From Marinobacter salexigens (GTDB taxonomy: Bacteria; Pseudomonadota; Gammaproteobacteria; Pseudomonadales; Oleiphilaceae), in contig NZ_JAHKPV010000001.1 of the NCBI RefSeq assembly GCF_018860765.1, forward strand, positions 119,704-183,703: a stretch of DNA of 64,000 nt. The letters are read 5' to 3'. Numbering within the stretch: position 1 is the first letter of the stretch; the number at the start of each line of letters is the position of its first letter. Under the pieces are notes generated by a model that worked only from the letters and a program-made list of their open reading frames with translations, made no database searches and was not told the origin of the DNA. Positions 54,649 through 64,000 of the stretch are shown here, in pieces. Position numbers and translations under genes: made by a program.

Positions 54649-56973
54649 TTAACGCTTGCCTTTGCTGGCCGACGCAAACGCCTGCGCCAAGGCACCGGCC
54701 ATAGCGCCTTGATCCGCGCCTTTATTTTGGCCGCGGGGCGCTGATTTAGCAGTAGGACGAGGTGCCGAAGCGCCCCGTTTCGGTTCTGCTTTTTCACCGG
54801 GCTGATCATCCATCCGCATAGTCAGCGCAATCCGCTTACGGGGGATGTCCACTTCCATCACTTTCACCTTCACAATATCCCCGGCCTTAACGACCTCCCG
54901 GGGATCTTTTACAAAGGTGTGGGAAAGTGCCGATATATGCACCAGACCGTCCTGATGGACCCCAATATCCACAAACGCACCAAAATTTGTGACGTTGGTG
55001 ACAGAGCCCTCCAAGATCATACCGGGTACCAGATCGCCCAGAGTTTCCACACCGTCTTCAAAACTAGCAAAGCGGAACTCGGGGCGTGGATCCCGGCCCG
55101 GTTTTTCAAGCTCGGAGAGAATGTCGCGAATTGTCGGCAAGCCGAATTGATCTGTTACATAATCTTGAGGATTCAGACCACGCAGAAACGCTGCATCTCC
55201 GATAATTCCTTCAACCTTACGGTTATTCTTTGCCGCAATGGCCTCAACAATACCGTAGGCCTCGGGATGCACAGATGAGCGGTCTAGCGCATTCTCTCCA
55301 CTGGCAATGCGCAGAAAGCCTGCAGCTTGTTCAAACGTCCGGTTACCCAACCGAGCTACTTTCAACAACTGCTTGCGGTTAAGAAAGACGCCGTTCTGGT
55401 TACGGTACTCAATAATGTTTTGAGCGATGGTGTGATTGAGGCCTGACACCCTCGACAACAGAGGTGCGGACGCAGTGTTCAAATCAACACCGACACCGTT
55501 AACGCAATCTTCAACCACCGCATCAAGGCTGCGGGAAAGCTGAACCTGAGACACATCGTGCTGGTATTGGCCAACGCCGATGGATTTGGGCTCGATTTTC
55601 ACCAGCTCGGCCAAGGGATCCTGCAACCGGCGGGCAATGGAGACGGCACCGCGAATGGTTACGTCCAGATCGGGTAATTCTTTGGAGGCAAACTCCGAGG
55701 CGGAATAAATCGAGGCACCGGACTCGCTTACAACAATTCTTGCCAACTTCAGTTCCGGATAGCGTTTACTGAGATCACCAACCAACTTTTCGGTCTCACG
55801 GGAGGCGGTTCCATTGCCAATAGCCACCAACTCAATGCGGTATTCGCGACACCAGGCAGCGAGTTTTTCAATAGAGCTGTCCCACTGGTTTTTGGGAGCA
55901 TGGGGGAATATAGAACCATGCCCAACCACTTGGCCGGTGCCATCGATAACGGCGACTTTTACACCAGTACGCAGCCCGGGATCCAACCCGAGGGTTGGGC
56001 GAGGCCCGGCAGGGGCCAGTAGCAGTAAATCTTTCAAGTTGGCGGCAAACACGTTGATCGCTTCGGTTTCGGCAGCCTCGCGCACCTGCGCCATAAGGTC
56101 CGTTTCTATTTGCGTAGACAGCTTTACCCGCCAGGTCCAGCGCACCACTTCCGACAGCCATTTATCAGCAGCGCGTCCGTTATCTCGAATATTGTAGCGC
56201 GCAGCAATGCGTTGCTCGGCGGGATGCGGCTGGCGACGATCGTCGTCAGCGTCGCCCACTACAAGCGTGTAGGAGAGAACACCTTCATTGCGTCCACGTA
56301 GTATGGCCAGAGCCCGGTGCGAGGGCACCTTCTTCAGAGGCTCCACATGATCGAAATAATCCCGGAACTTGGCGCCTTCGTTCTCTTTACCTTCTATTAC
56401 TGTGACTTTTAGCTGCCCTTGCTGCCAAATGAAATCACGCAGTTCACCCAGCAATTCAGCATCTTCCGCGAAACGCTCCATCAGGATATAACGGGCACCG
56501 TCGAGGGCGGCCTTGGTATCAGCAACGCCTGCGTCTGCGTTTATATAGCCTTTCGCGACCGCCTCTGGATCCTGAGTCGGGTCGTCATACAGGGCATCAG
56601 CAAGAGGTTCTAAGCCCGCCTCCCGCGCGATTTGAGCCTTGGTGCGACGTTTGGGCTTGTAAGGTAAGTACAGATCTTCTAGACGGTTTTTGGTGTCCGC
56701 ATCTTGAATGTTATTGCGTAGTTCGTCAGTCAGCTTGCCCTGCTCCTCAATGCTCTTAAGGATGGTGCCACGGCGATCCTCCAGTTCCCGAAGGTAACGC
56801 AGGCGCTCTTCAAGGGTGCGCAGCTGACTGTCATCCAAAGACCCGGTTACCTCTTTACGGTAACGGGCAATAAACGGAACCGTGGAGCCTTCGTCCAGCA
56901 GGGCGACGGTGGCATTAACCTGTTGTTCGCGTACACCGAGTTCGTCCGCAATGCGCCTGAAGATACTGTTCAT
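54649..56973 (-). CDS. tex: Tex family RNA-binding transcription accessory protein
   Basis: 774 residues. The Tex_N helical region ([25 protein letters not shown]), a YqgF/RuvC-like domain ([20 protein letters not shown]), helix-hairpin-helix repeats ([15 protein letters not shown]) and a C-terminal S1 domain ([20 protein letters not shown]) appear in the normal order; a short basic, alanine-rich tail follows. I chose ATG 56973 (AGAGG upstream); the frame to 57051 overlaps the next gene. It binds nucleic acid; a role in transcription and stress survival is known from other species. Confidence 0.94.
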   Translation of the reverse strand: MNSIFRRIADELGVREQQVNATVALLDEGSTVPFIARYRKEVTGSLDDSQLRTLEERLRYLRELEDRRGTILKSIEEQGKLTDELRNNIQDADTKNRLEDLYLPYKPKRRTKAQIAREAGLEPLADALYDDPTQDPEAVAKGYINADAGVADTKAALDGARYILMERFAEDAELLGELRDFIWQQGQLKVTVIEGKENEGAKFRDYFDHVEPLKKVPSHRALAILRGRNEGVLSYTLVVGDADDDRRQPHPAEQRIAARYNIRDNGRAADKWLSEVVRWTWRVKLSTQIETDLMAQVREAAETEAINVFAANLKDLLLLAPAGPRPTLGLDPGLRTGVKVAVIDGTGQVVGHGSIFPHAPKNQWDSSIEKLAAWCREYRIELVAIGNGTASRETEKLVGDLSKRYPELKLARIVVSESGASIYSASEFASKELPDLDVTIRGAVSIARRLQDPLAELVKIEPKSIGVGQYQHDVSQVQLSRSLDAVVEDCVNGVGVDLNTASAPLLSRVSGLNHTIAQNIIEYRNQNGVFLNRKQLLKVARLGNRTFEQAAGFLRIASGENALDRSSVHPEAYGIVEAIAAKNNRKVEGIIGDAAFLRGLNPQDYVTDQFGLPTIRDILSELEKPGRDPRPEFRFASFEDGVETLGDLVPGMILEGSVTNVTNFGAFVDIGVHQDGLVHISALSHTFVKDPREVVKAGDIVKVKVMEVDIPRKRIALTMRMDDQPGEKAEPKRGASAPRPTAKSAPRGQNKGADQGAMAGALAQAFASASKGKR

Positions 56974-57022
56974 GCAACCTCTGTCTGATACGTTTCTAGT
57001 AAAGCAGCAAAGGTACAGCGGC

Positions 57023-58759
57023 TTACAGTTGCAGGCAAGCGGACTCGCCACGCTTGTTCAGGAATTGCAAAAGGTCGGCCCAAGGCATAGGGCGCGCATA
57101 AAAGTAACCCTGAATTTCATCGCAGTGTTGCTGTCGTAGAAACTCTAACTGGCTTTCAGTCTCAACGCCTTCAGCCACCACACTCATTTGAAGACTATGA
57201 GCCAGACTGATAATCGCACGAATAATGTGCTCTGCATCTGCAGATTGACCAAGTGCCTGAACGAACGATTTATCAATTTTAACCAGTGATATAGGCAAAT
57301 GCTGGAGATTACTGAGTGAAGAAAAACCAGTGCCAAAATCATCCAACGCAAAGCTAATACCCAACTGGTTGAGCTCTCGCAGGCAGCGCTGAGCGTATTC
57401 CGGATCGTGCATCATGGCGCTTTCCGTTAGCTCCAACTCCAGCAAGCTGGTATCAACATTAGCGTTGAAGATGATACGGAATATGGTTTCGGTCATTTTG
57501 CGATCATGGAACTGACGAAACGAAAGGTTGACGGCAAACACCAGCCCGGGGAACCCAAGCTCAGCGGACTCTTTTAGCCGCTTGCAGGCCTGCTCTATGA
57601 CCCAATAACCGATAGGAACGATCAAACCACTTCGCTCAGCAACCGGAATAAACTCATCTGGCCCCACAAGGCCTCGCTCTGGGTGATTCCATCGCAACAG
57701 ACATTCGACGCCACGCACGTCGTTGCTGGCAAGATCAATTCTTGGCTGGTAATAGAGTTCCAACTCATTGCCGCGAAGGGCATTACGGAGGTCCGCTTCC
57801 AATCTGAGCTGATAGCCTGCTGAGATATGAAGTTGCCGATCGTAAAACCGGTAACTGGTGCCTGGGTCCCGCTTTGCCTCAAACATTGCCCGATTCGCAC
57901 GGCGCATGAGATTTTCAGGGCCATTCCCAGCTTCAGGGTAGGTGGCAACACCTAAGCTGGCACTGACAACCACGCTTTGGCCGTCAATCGTTACCGGCTC
58001 GTCTAACGCATTAACAATCTTGCGTATGACTTGCGTAATATCCAAAGAGTCTTCTATTTTTTCAACAATTATGGCGAGCTCGTCACCACCTATTCGCATT
58101 AGGGAATCCACGCGGCGTAGCCCCTGACGCACCTGAGCAGCCACTTTTATCATCAGTTGGTCACTTTTTTGGTAGCCAAAAGACTCGTTGATACTGCGAA
58201 AATCATCAATATTGAGATGCAAAAGCGCCAGCCGATGGTTGCCACGCTTAGCTCGGTGCAAGGCCTGCTGCAACCTATCAAAGAATAGGTCCCGGTTAAT
58301 AAAGCCGCTTGCGACGCCACGGCCTAACTGACTGTGGGCGGAATTTGCCAACTGCTCGCGATACCAAAGGCACTTTACTGCCCGACGAAAGTTCCAGTGA
58401 TTAAGTTCCTGACGACTCAAGTAATCCGCTGCGCCACCGTTTAACAAATCACTCGCTCGTTCCTCTGGCGTTTCGGCACTTAGTGCCAAAATCGGGCGAT
58501 CGCCAGTGGCAACGGCCAAATACTGCAAGAACGCGGTTTCTGAGCCACCATGAACCACACAGTTCCACACCACAATGTCGAATTTCGCATTGTGGATAAG
58601 ATCGTCACAATCCAAAAGATCTGGACACCAGGTTGCGTCCGCAGTGATCTCCGTATCCTTCGCCAGCAACGCATTGACCCAGAGAAAATCAGTGTATTCT
58701 GGCGTCAGGACCAAAAGGCGAAGCTGGTCGTGTTCGAGGGTTTCCTGTGGCAAGATCAT
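57023..58759 (-). CDS. pseudo-receiver-GGDEF-EAL protein, probable c-di-GMP phosphodiesterase
   Basis: 578 residues, no membrane segment. The first 135 resemble a receiver domain, but the phosphorylation Asp position seems to be Asn (DIVVWNCV), so it is probably not phosphorylated. The GGDEF domain has GGDEL (224-228), close to consensus; cyclase activity is uncertain. The EAL domain looks complete: [39 protein letters not shown] and VAEGVET, so c-di-GMP hydrolysis is expected. It lies between tex and rep and is divergent from rep by 146 bases. Confidence 0.9.
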   Translation of the reverse strand: MILPQETLEHDQLRLLVLTPEYTDFLWVNALLAKDTEITADATWCPDLLDCDDLIHNAKFDIVVWNCVVHGGSETAFLQYLAVATGDRPILALSAETPEERASDLLNGGAADYLSRQELNHWNFRRAVKCLWYREQLANSAHSQLGRGVASGFINRDLFFDRLQQALHRAKRGNHRLALLHLNIDDFRSINESFGYQKSDQLMIKVAAQVRQGLRRVDSLMRIGGDELAIIVEKIEDSLDITQVIRKIVNALDEPVTIDGQSVVVSASLGVATYPEAGNGPENLMRRANRAMFEAKRDPGTSYRFYDRQLHISAGYQLRLEADLRNALRGNELELYYQPRIDLASNDVRGVECLLRWNHPERGLVGPDEFIPVAERSGLIVPIGYWVIEQACKRLKESAELGFPGLVFAVNLSFRQFHDRKMTETIFRIIFNANVDTSLLELELTESAMMHDPEYAQRCLRELNQLGISFALDDFGTGFSSLSNLQHLPISLVKIDKSFVQALGQSADAEHIIRAIISLAHSLQMSVVAEGVETESQLEFLRQQHCDEIQGYFYARPMPWADLLQFLNKRGESACLQL

Positions 58760-58905
58760 TGAGCAAAGTCCATGGGTGCGTGAGCAACAAACCTCTTCTG
58801 TTAAAAGGATAGCTGATAGATCGGCAAGGTACAGTAAGTCTGGCTGGTGTAGACTATTGTCTTAGCGAGAGAACCTCCGTATCAAACCATTCTGGCAGTG
58901 TATTC

Positions 58906-60924
58906 GTGAACAAACTCAATCCGCGACAAAATGAAGCTGTCCGCTACACGGACGGCCCCCTGCTTGTGCTGGCCGGTGCAGGCAGTGGAAAGACCAGTGT
59001 AATCACCCGAAAAATCGCCTACCTCATTGAACATCTTGGCATTCCGGGGCGCCACATTGCTGCAGTTACCTTCACCAACAAAGCCGCCAGAGAGATGAAA
59101 GAGCGGGTGGGAAAGATTGTGGATCGCAAGTTAACCCGGGGTTTGATCGTTTCCACCTTCCACAACCTTGGGCTGAACATAATTCGCGAAGAACACATTC
59201 ATCTAGGTTATCACCCCGGCTTCTCCATTTTTGATGCGGAAGACGCCAAAGCTCTTCTAAGAGACCTGATGATGCGGGAGGCCAGTGCCGACGCGGGCGA
59301 TGAACTGAACGATGTACAGATGACCATCTCGTCGTGGAAAAATGCCATGCGGGGGCCTGCGGAAGCATACAGCAAAGCTGCCGACGAACGGGAGCAACGC
59401 ATTGCCATCGTTTACAAACACTACAGCGAATACCTTAAGGCCTACAATGCCGTCGATTTTGACGACCTTATTCTGCTACCAGTGCAACTGTTCCGGAATA
59501 ATCCCGAGGCGTTGGCAAAGTGGCGCAGAAAAATCCGCTACATGCTTGTGGACGAGTATCAAGATACCAACATTTGCCAGTACGAGTTGGTGCGAATGCT
59601 GGTTGCGGAGCGCGCGGCGTTTACCGTGGTTGGCGATGACGACCAGTCGATTTATGCCTGGCGCGGGGCACGGCCGGAAAATCTAGCCCAACTGAAAGAC
59701 GACTTCCCAAGCCTGAAGATTGTAAAACTTGAGCAGAATTATCGCTCCACATCACGCATTCTTAGGGCCGCTAACACCGTTATCGCCAACAACCCTCATG
59801 TGTTCGAAAAATCTCTGTGGAGTGACCACACCATTGGCGACGAAATCCGTATTGTGCGTTGCCGTAACGAAGACGCCGAAACCGAAAGAGTAGCCACGGA
59901 AATTCTCGACCAAAAGCTGAAGAAGGGGCTAGCATTCAGGGATTTCGCTGTGCTTTACCGGGGCAACCATCAGGCTCGCTTGCTGGAAATGAAGTTGCAG
60001 GCTTACCAGATTCCCTATCGCATTTCGGGTGGCCAGTCTTTTTTCTCGAAGAACGAAATTAAAGATGCCATGTCCTATCTGCGCCTTCTGATTAACCCGG
60101 ATGATGATGCCGCGTTCCTGCGTGTGGTGAACGTGCCCCGGCGGGAAATTGGCCCGCGTACCCTGGAGCAGCTAAGCCATTATGCCCGAGCGCGCAACGT
60201 TAGCCTGTTCAAATCGCTGAGTGATATGGGGGCAGAGTCCCACGTAACCGAAAAGGGGCTAGATCGGCTGCGGCGCTTTGCCCACTGGGTGGACTCCACC
60301 TGTGAGCGCCTGCACAGCGAGAACCCTGTGCCCGTTATAAAGCAACTGTTCACCGACATTGAGTACGAGGAATGGTTGCATCAGAACTCCGGCACACCGA
60401 AGCAGGCCCAGCGGCGCATGGAGAATATCTGGTATTTGGTGGACTCCATTCAGCGCATGCTGGACGACGGCAAAGGTACTGCGGATGAGCTGGGCATAGA
60501 AGATGCGATTACCAAGTTGATTCTGCGCGACATGATGGAGCAGCGGGAAGAAGAGGATGACAGTGACAAGGTACAGCTGCTGACGCTACACGCATCCAAG
60601 GGTCTGGAGTTCCCTCATGTATTTATTCTTGGGCTTGAAGAGGAAATTTTGCCCCACCGATCCAGCATTGAAGAAGGTAACATTGAGGAAGAACGGCGAT
60701 TGATGTATGTGGGAATTACCCGCGCAAAAGAAACCCTAACCCTAACCTTTGCCGCCCAACGCAGGCAGTATGGAGAAAAAATCGAAACCATCCCCAGCCG
60801 ATTCCTCGATGAGTTGCCGCAAGACGATGTACGCTGGGAAGGCACGGGGGATTTGGACGTTGAGGCCAACCAGAAAAAAGGCAAGGCGACATTGAGTGCC
60901 CTACTTGGCGATTTGGGACTATAA
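58906..60924 (+). CDS. rep: ATP-dependent DNA helicase Rep
   Basis: 672-residue superfamily 1A 3'-5' helicase that clears proteins from DNA ahead of the replication fork. Motif I AGAGSGKTSV, motif Ia AVTFTNKAAREMKERV, motif II LVDEYQDTN, motif III VGDDDQSIYAWRGA, motif IV LEQNYRS, motif V TLHASKGLEF and motif VI YVGITRAKETL are intact. Length equals E. coli Rep (673). GTG start with weak ribosome binding site. The neighbouring cytochrome c5 gene is convergent, as in Pseudomonas. Confidence 0.96.
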   Translation: MNKLNPRQNEAVRYTDGPLLVLAGAGSGKTSVITRKIAYLIEHLGIPGRHIAAVTFTNKAAREMKERVGKIVDRKLTRGLIVSTFHNLGLNIIREEHIHLGYHPGFSIFDAEDAKALLRDLMMREASADAGDELNDVQMTISSWKNAMRGPAEAYSKAADEREQRIAIVYKHYSEYLKAYNAVDFDDLILLPVQLFRNNPEALAKWRRKIRYMLVDEYQDTNICQYELVRMLVAERAAFTVVGDDDQSIYAWRGARPENLAQLKDDFPSLKIVKLEQNYRSTSRILRAANTVIANNPHVFEKSLWSDHTIGDEIRIVRCRNEDAETERVATEILDQKLKKGLAFRDFAVLYRGNHQARLLEMKLQAYQIPYRISGGQSFFSKNEIKDAMSYLRLLINPDDDAAFLRVVNVPRREIGPRTLEQLSHYARARNVSLFKSLSDMGAESHVTEKGLDRLRRFAHWVDSTCERLHSENPVPVIKQLFTDIEYEEWLHQNSGTPKQAQRRMENIWYLVDSIQRMLDDGKGTADELGIEDAITKLILRDMMEQREEEDDSDKVQLLTLHASKGLEFPHVFILGLEEEILPHRSSIEEGNIEEERRLMYVGITRAKETLTLTFAAQRRQYGEKIETIPSRFLDELPQDDVRWEGTGDLDVEANQKKGKATLSALLGDLGL

Positions 60925-60929
60925 AACGC

Positions 60930-60969
60930 AAAAAACCCCGCACTATATATAACGTGTGCGGGGTTTCTG
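60930..60969. terminator. bidirectional terminator between rep and cytochrome c5
   Basis: AAACCCCGCAC (60933-60943) pairs with GTGCGGGGTTT (60956-60966) around an AT-rich loop, with A and T runs outside; it serves both convergent genes. Confidence 0.9.
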
Positions 60970-60987
60970 GAAATAAGAGCTTTAGCT

Positions 60988-61407
60988 TTACTTACTCTCA
61001 GCCACGATATGCTCCACTGCGGCTTGTATTTCCTCATCCGGGCAACTTGCACAGCCACCTTTCGCGGGCATAGCATTGAAACCGTTGAGAGCGTGATTGA
61101 TCAGCGTTTCCATGCCTTGGTCAATACGCGGAGCCCAGTCACTCGCATTGCCAATAACAGGTGCACCCGCTGCGCCGGTGGTGTGGCACGCCATGCATAC
61201 GGCATCGTACACTTCGCTACCTGAACGGGGCCCAGAGCTGGCAGTTTCAGTGGCAGCAGCGGCTTCACCGCATTCCTCACCCTGCAGGCAAACTTCGCCA
61301 ACCGGCTGAATTCGCGCACGGATTTCGTCGTCAACACTTGCCATGACGGCACCAGCAGTAATACCGAAACCGAGCAATACAACAGCCAGGACTCTCTTCA
61401 TCTTCAC
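60988..61407 (-). CDS. cytochrome c5
   Basis: 139 residues. A signal peptide (about 1-23, cleaved near VMA-SVDDE) exports it to the periplasm. Haem binding site CMACH (Cys71, Cys74, His75), the axial methionine is likely Met113 in NAMPAKGGCASC, and the two further cysteines (119, 122) are typical of the c5 group. Two extra cysteines in the linker (GEVCLQGEECGE) could form another disulfide. It carries electrons in respiration. Start GTG 61407 or ATG 61401; GAGG fits the former slightly better. Confidence 0.92.
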   Translation of the reverse strand: MKMKRVLAVVLLGFGITAGAVMASVDDEIRARIQPVGEVCLQGEECGEAAAATETASSGPRSGSEVYDAVCMACHTTGAAGAPVIGNASDWAPRIDQGMETLINHALNGFNAMPAKGGCASCPDEEIQAAVEHIVAESK

Positions 61408-61599
61408 AATGCACCTCGCATTTGAGCGTTATAATCTTTGGTTGCCGCATTATAGCGACTGAATCCCGGCAAAAAAACCGAATAGCAAAATCATAAATTG
61501 ATTTCCACCATTTTTATTGCCATTTGGTATGTGTGGAGACTCTTTCACCACATCCGGTTACCATGTTGGAGCATACCCCAGAACCTCAGGATTCAACCC

Positions 61600-61938
61600 A
61601 TGAATAACTTGGAGAAACCCTCCCCACATCCCTTGCGTATGGCGCTCCTGATTACAGAGTTTAGCTCGCTGGCTGTGCTACTGGCGGCTATGGGTTGGTT
61701 CTCAAGCCAAACGGACACCGGCCATACGATTCACCCTGCATGGCTGCTGATACCCGCCTTTGCAAGCCTTGGGGTTTTTATCAGTTTTATTGGCCTTATG
61801 TACTTACGCTGGGTTGTGGCGGCAAGTGCAGCCAACCAACTTCGGCATAAATTAGTTTTTTCACTGCTGGCACTTACCCTCATCAGCGTTTGGGTTTACG
61901 GCATTGCCAGTACGTGGCTTAGCCTTAATGCGGCATAG
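61600..61938 (+). CDS. small membrane protein of unknown function
   Basis: 112 residues with three hydrophobic segments (about 14-34, 48-70 and 85-105), Arg-rich between the second and third, so an inner membrane protein. I chose ATG 61600: AGGA lies eight bases upstream; the frame to 61498 lacks a site. It is 13 bases upstream of the phospholipase A gene and probably shares its transcript. I do not recognise a family. Confidence 0.65.
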   Translation: MNNLEKPSPHPLRMALLITEFSSLAVLLAAMGWFSSQTDTGHTIHPAWLLIPAFASLGVFISFIGLMYLRWVVAASAANQLRHKLVFSLLALTLISVWVYGIASTWLSLNAA

Positions 61939-61951
61939 AGAGATCCAAAGA

Positions 61952-63076
61952 ATGCAAAAACCTCCTTACCTGTGGCTCTCAACGACAGCTGCACTTGTTT
62001 TGTTGTGGCCAGCACTAACTCTCGCCAAGGAAGGTGGATCATCCGATGACATTCAGGCGTCCTCCTCGGAAGACTGCGCGCTGATACACGAAGGTGTGCA
62101 ACGGCTTGCCTGCTATGACTCATTCAACAACCCGAAAATAGCAAGGGAAAACGCTACTGAGCAGAAAGTTGAGGAGACTGAGCGAGCCGCTGAAACCTTG
62201 GCCCCTTCGAGTGAGAGCCAAAATCGTGCCACCAAAGCGTCCGACGGGGGTGATCCTGATGCGGACGTGATGACGAACATGGTAGAGCGCAGTGTAAAGG
62301 CGGAAAGAGCGCTGTTTTCTTTTTCGGGTAGTTTTATCAGCCATCGACCGTCATATATCCTGCCGGTAACTTGGATGGATGACACGAACCAAACGCCGAC
62401 TAGCCCTAGGCTGGGCACGACCGGTTACGACTATGATCTGGAGAATGAGGAGGCCAAGTACCAGATTAGTTTTAAGGTGCCTTTGCTGACAGGCTGGCTG
62501 GAGGACGACACTACTTTGTGGTTCGGTTATACCCAGCGTTCGTTTTGGCAGGTTTACAATCAGGATGATTCCGCACCTTTCCGTGAGACGAATTATGAGC
62601 CCGAGATTTTCCTGCGCCATTTGGCCAACTTGGATCTAGGCTTTGTGACGCTCAGTGGTATGTCGGTTGGTATCAATCATCAGTCGAACGGACAGTCAGA
62701 GCCTCGTTCAAGGAGTTGGAACCGAATTATGGCGGGCGCTGCTTTTACTCGAGGGCGCTGGCTGTTCAGTGTGCAGCCCTGGTATCGGATTCCTGAGGAC
62801 AAGGAAAACGATAACAAAGATATTCAGCGTTACCTTGGATACGCCAATTACAATGTTGTTTATAAGCTTGCGGAAGATCGGACGTTTTCACTTAGGCTGA
62901 TGAATAATCTGCACTCGGATAACCGTACGTCATTGGAATTTGGTTATAGTTTTCCTTTAGGGGATACGATTAAGGGGTTTTTCCAGTACTCCAATGGGTA
63001 TGGGGAGAGTTTGATTGATTACAATCATCGGATTGAGCGATTCGGGATTGGGATTATGTTGAACGACTGGCTCTGA
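61952..63076 (+). CDS. pldA: outer membrane phospholipase A (PldA)
   Basis: 374 residues from ATG 61952. Signal peptide to about residue 25 (ending in TLAKEG). A periplasmic stretch of about 90 residues follows, with a cysteine pair in CALIHEGVQRLACYD and a polar, likely unstructured linker. The last 260 residues form the 12-strand barrel with the catalytic motif INHQSNG (His243, Ser245) and the conserved SRSWNR segment (Asn supports His). OMPLA hydrolyses phospholipids misplaced in the outer leaflet. The N-terminal part is not present in E. coli PldA (289 residues) but is common in relatives. Element C lies 34 bases downstream. Confidence 0.93.
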   Translation: MQKPPYLWLSTTAALVLLWPALTLAKEGGSSDDIQASSSEDCALIHEGVQRLACYDSFNNPKIARENATEQKVEETERAAETLAPSSESQNRATKASDGGDPDADVMTNMVERSVKAERALFSFSGSFISHRPSYILPVTWMDDTNQTPTSPRLGTTGYDYDLENEEAKYQISFKVPLLTGWLEDDTTLWFGYTQRSFWQVYNQDDSAPFRETNYEPEIFLRHLANLDLGFVTLSGMSVGINHQSNGQSEPRSRSWNRIMAGAAFTRGRWLFSVQPWYRIPEDKENDNKDIQRYLGYANYNVVYKLAEDRTFSLRLMNNLHSDNRTSLEFGYSFPLGDTIKGFFQYSNGYGESLIDYNHRIERFGIGIMLNDWL

Positions 63077-63110
63077 GCTTCACGCTTAGCCGCAGGTTTC
63101 GTGCAAGACC

Positions 63111-63215
63111 GGAGTGCCGGAGAAGTGTCCGAAAACACGCTGTGAATACGTCCGTGTACGCTTGGCTACGCCATCCATGGCTTCGCACAGTTTCCGGACA
63201 CTTCTCCGGCACTCC
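63111..63215. repeat. stem-loop element, copy C (53-nt core, 26-bp arms)
   Basis: Arms 63111-63136 and 63190-63215 pair at 25 of 26 positions (GGAGTGCCGGAGAAGTGTCC at the base); the core is 63137-63189. It differs from the core of copy B at only 7 of 53 positions (starts ACGCTGTGAATACGTCCGTG, ends GGCTTCGCACA), with hairpins TAC-GTCCGT-GTA and GCC-ATCCAT-GGC. Between the convergent pldA and phosphomannomutase genes. See copies A (39802) and B (44165). Confidence 0.88.
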
Positions 63216-63274
63216 AGCCCCAAACTATATTGCAAGAGCACTGTTTTCGGTTCTAACTAGCTCCGCTGAGGCAA

Positions 63275-64000
63275 CTAACCATTCAACTGCTCCATTTCCG
63301 CAAGAAGTTCTTCCGTTTTCTCTTTCATCAGCGGTATGTCAGCACGGGATTCCACGTTCAAACGAACCACAGGTTCAGTGTTGGACATGCGTAGGTTGAA
63401 GCGCCAGTTGTCGAACTCGATGCTCAAGCCATCGACGTAGCTGACGCTTTTCGCACCGTGCGAGTACTTTTCTTCGATCGCGGCGATGACTTTCGCCGGG
63501 TCGTTGATGGTGCGGTTGATTTCACCGCTAGCCGGGTAGGCTTCGATTCGAGCATCTATAAGGGATGAGAAGGGCTTACCGGATTGGCATAGGCGTTCTG
63601 CAAGCAGCAACCACGGAATCATCCCGCTGTCGCAGTAAGCGAAGTCGCGGAAGTAGTGGTGAGCGCTCATTTCGCCACCGTAGACAGCGTCTTCGTCGCG
63701 CATGCGTTGTTTGATGAAAGCATGGCCAGTCTTGCTTTCAATGGCTTCGCCACCGGCTGCTTTTACCAGATCTTGGGTGTTCCAGATTAGCCTGGGGTCG
63801 TGGATAACGTTGCCCGGGCCGGTTTTACGTAGGAATTGGTCCGCCAGCAAGCCGACGATGTAATAGCCCTCAATAAAGCGGCCGTTTTCGTCAAAGAAGA
63901 AACAGCGGTCGTAATCGCCGTCCCAGGCGATGCCCATGGCGGCGCCGTGTTCGATGACGGCGTTGGCTGTAGCTTCCCGATTTTCTTCGAGAATGGGATT
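63275..64000 (-). CDS. manB: phosphomannomutase/phosphoglucomutase, C-terminal part (5' partial)
   Basis: The frame stays open to the last base of the window, so the gene starts to the right; about 241 residues are seen. The metal-binding loop IAWDGDYDR and the sugar-binding loop [13 protein letters not shown] are present, as is the phosphate-binding [17 protein letters not shown] segment near the C-terminus. The sequence is nearer CpsG/ManB than AlgC. It interconverts mannose-6- and mannose-1-phosphate for GDP-mannose and surface polysaccharides; phosphoglucomutase activity is possible. Downstream lies stem-loop element C. Confidence 0.9.
   Translation of the reverse strand, partial: NPILEENREATANAVIEHGAAMGIAWDGDYDRCFFFDENGRFIEGYYIVGLLADQFLRKTGPGNVIHDPRLIWNTQDLVKAAGGEAIESKTGHAFIKQRMRDEDAVYGGEMSAHHYFRDFAYCDSGMIPWLLLAERLCQSGKPFSSLIDARIEAYPASGEINRTINDPAKVIAAIEEKYSHGAKSVSYVDGLSIEFDNWRFNLRMSNTEPVVRLNVESRADIPLMKEKTEELLAEMEQLNG

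Noticed and set aside
1..64000. CRISPR arrays, tRNA or rRNA genes, insertion sequences, prophage
   Set aside because: No regularly spaced repeats, no tRNA-like cloverleaf noticed by reading, and no transposase or phage structural gene among the frames. Short RNA genes could be missed without a model search.

Overview
The window is a chromosomal stretch of a marine gammaproteobacterium. Gene content and order (algZ-algR-hemC-hemD-hemX-hemY, lptM-lysA-dapF-DUF484-xerC, ppx/trxA with rho-ubiD nearby, rsd, dsbB, E. coli-type gshA, class I cyaA, rep next to cytochrome c5) resemble Marinobacter and its relatives most closely. That genus guess is inference from protein similarity as I remember it, not a database result. 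I saw no phage, insertion sequence, CRISPR array, rRNA or tRNA. It is mostly ordinary core genome with several signalling genes mixed in.

Layout. 1-8594: the tail of a ChrR-type anti-sigma cupin, an acyl-CoA dehydrogenase that looks truncated, tcdA, a Na+/H+ antiporter, and a minus-strand group of quinone oxidoreductase, thioesterase, SMP-30-like and alpha/beta hydrolase genes. 8595-12254: an isolated 30-codon mini-gene with a strong ribosome binding site and its own terminator, divergent from an AraC regulator coupled to a cardiolipin synthase, then a GntR regulator. 12251-15689: a PlpD-type patatin autotransporter and two small unknown proteins. 15731-24110 (all minus): lptM, lysA, dapF, DUF484, xerC, a diguanylate cyclase and a large sensor kinase in tight succession. 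24207-29667: cyaA, divergent from a degenerate PAS-GGDEF-EAL protein. 29718-39723: argH, algZ/algR, the hem cluster, then ubiD and an iron-sulfur flavin reductase. 39989-47037: rho, a molybdenum cofactor block (moaB-moeA-moaD-moaE and convergent mobA), trxA and ppx. 47052-64000: an ABC-F ATPase, FKBP isomerase, rsd, dsbB, a FliL-like protein, rmf, gshA, tex, a second GGDEF-EAL protein, rep, cytochrome c5, phospholipase A, and the end of a phosphomannomutase gene.

The most interesting non-coding signal is a family of three intergenic elements (39802-39896, 44165-44277, 63111-63215). Each has a core of exactly 53 nt that is similar between copies, framed by a 21-29 bp inverted repeat whose sequence differs completely from copy to copy while staying complementary. 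The cores contain two small hairpins whose loops follow a RTCCNT pattern. Conserved core with co-varying arms suggests selection for an RNA or DNA fold. The second is the 30-residue mini-gene at 8758-8850, which shares its control region with the AraC regulator; that region holds a 15-bp direct repeat spaced by two helical turns.

How the genes work together: cyclic nucleotide signalling is prominent (cyaA, three GGDEF or GGDEF-EAL proteins, an orphan sensor kinase, AlgZ/AlgR). The envelope is represented by cardiolipin synthase, LptM, PldA, the patatin autotransporter, DsbB and exopolysaccharide-type phosphomannomutase. Haem, ubiquinone, lysine, arginine, glutathione and Moco synthesis make up the metabolic core.
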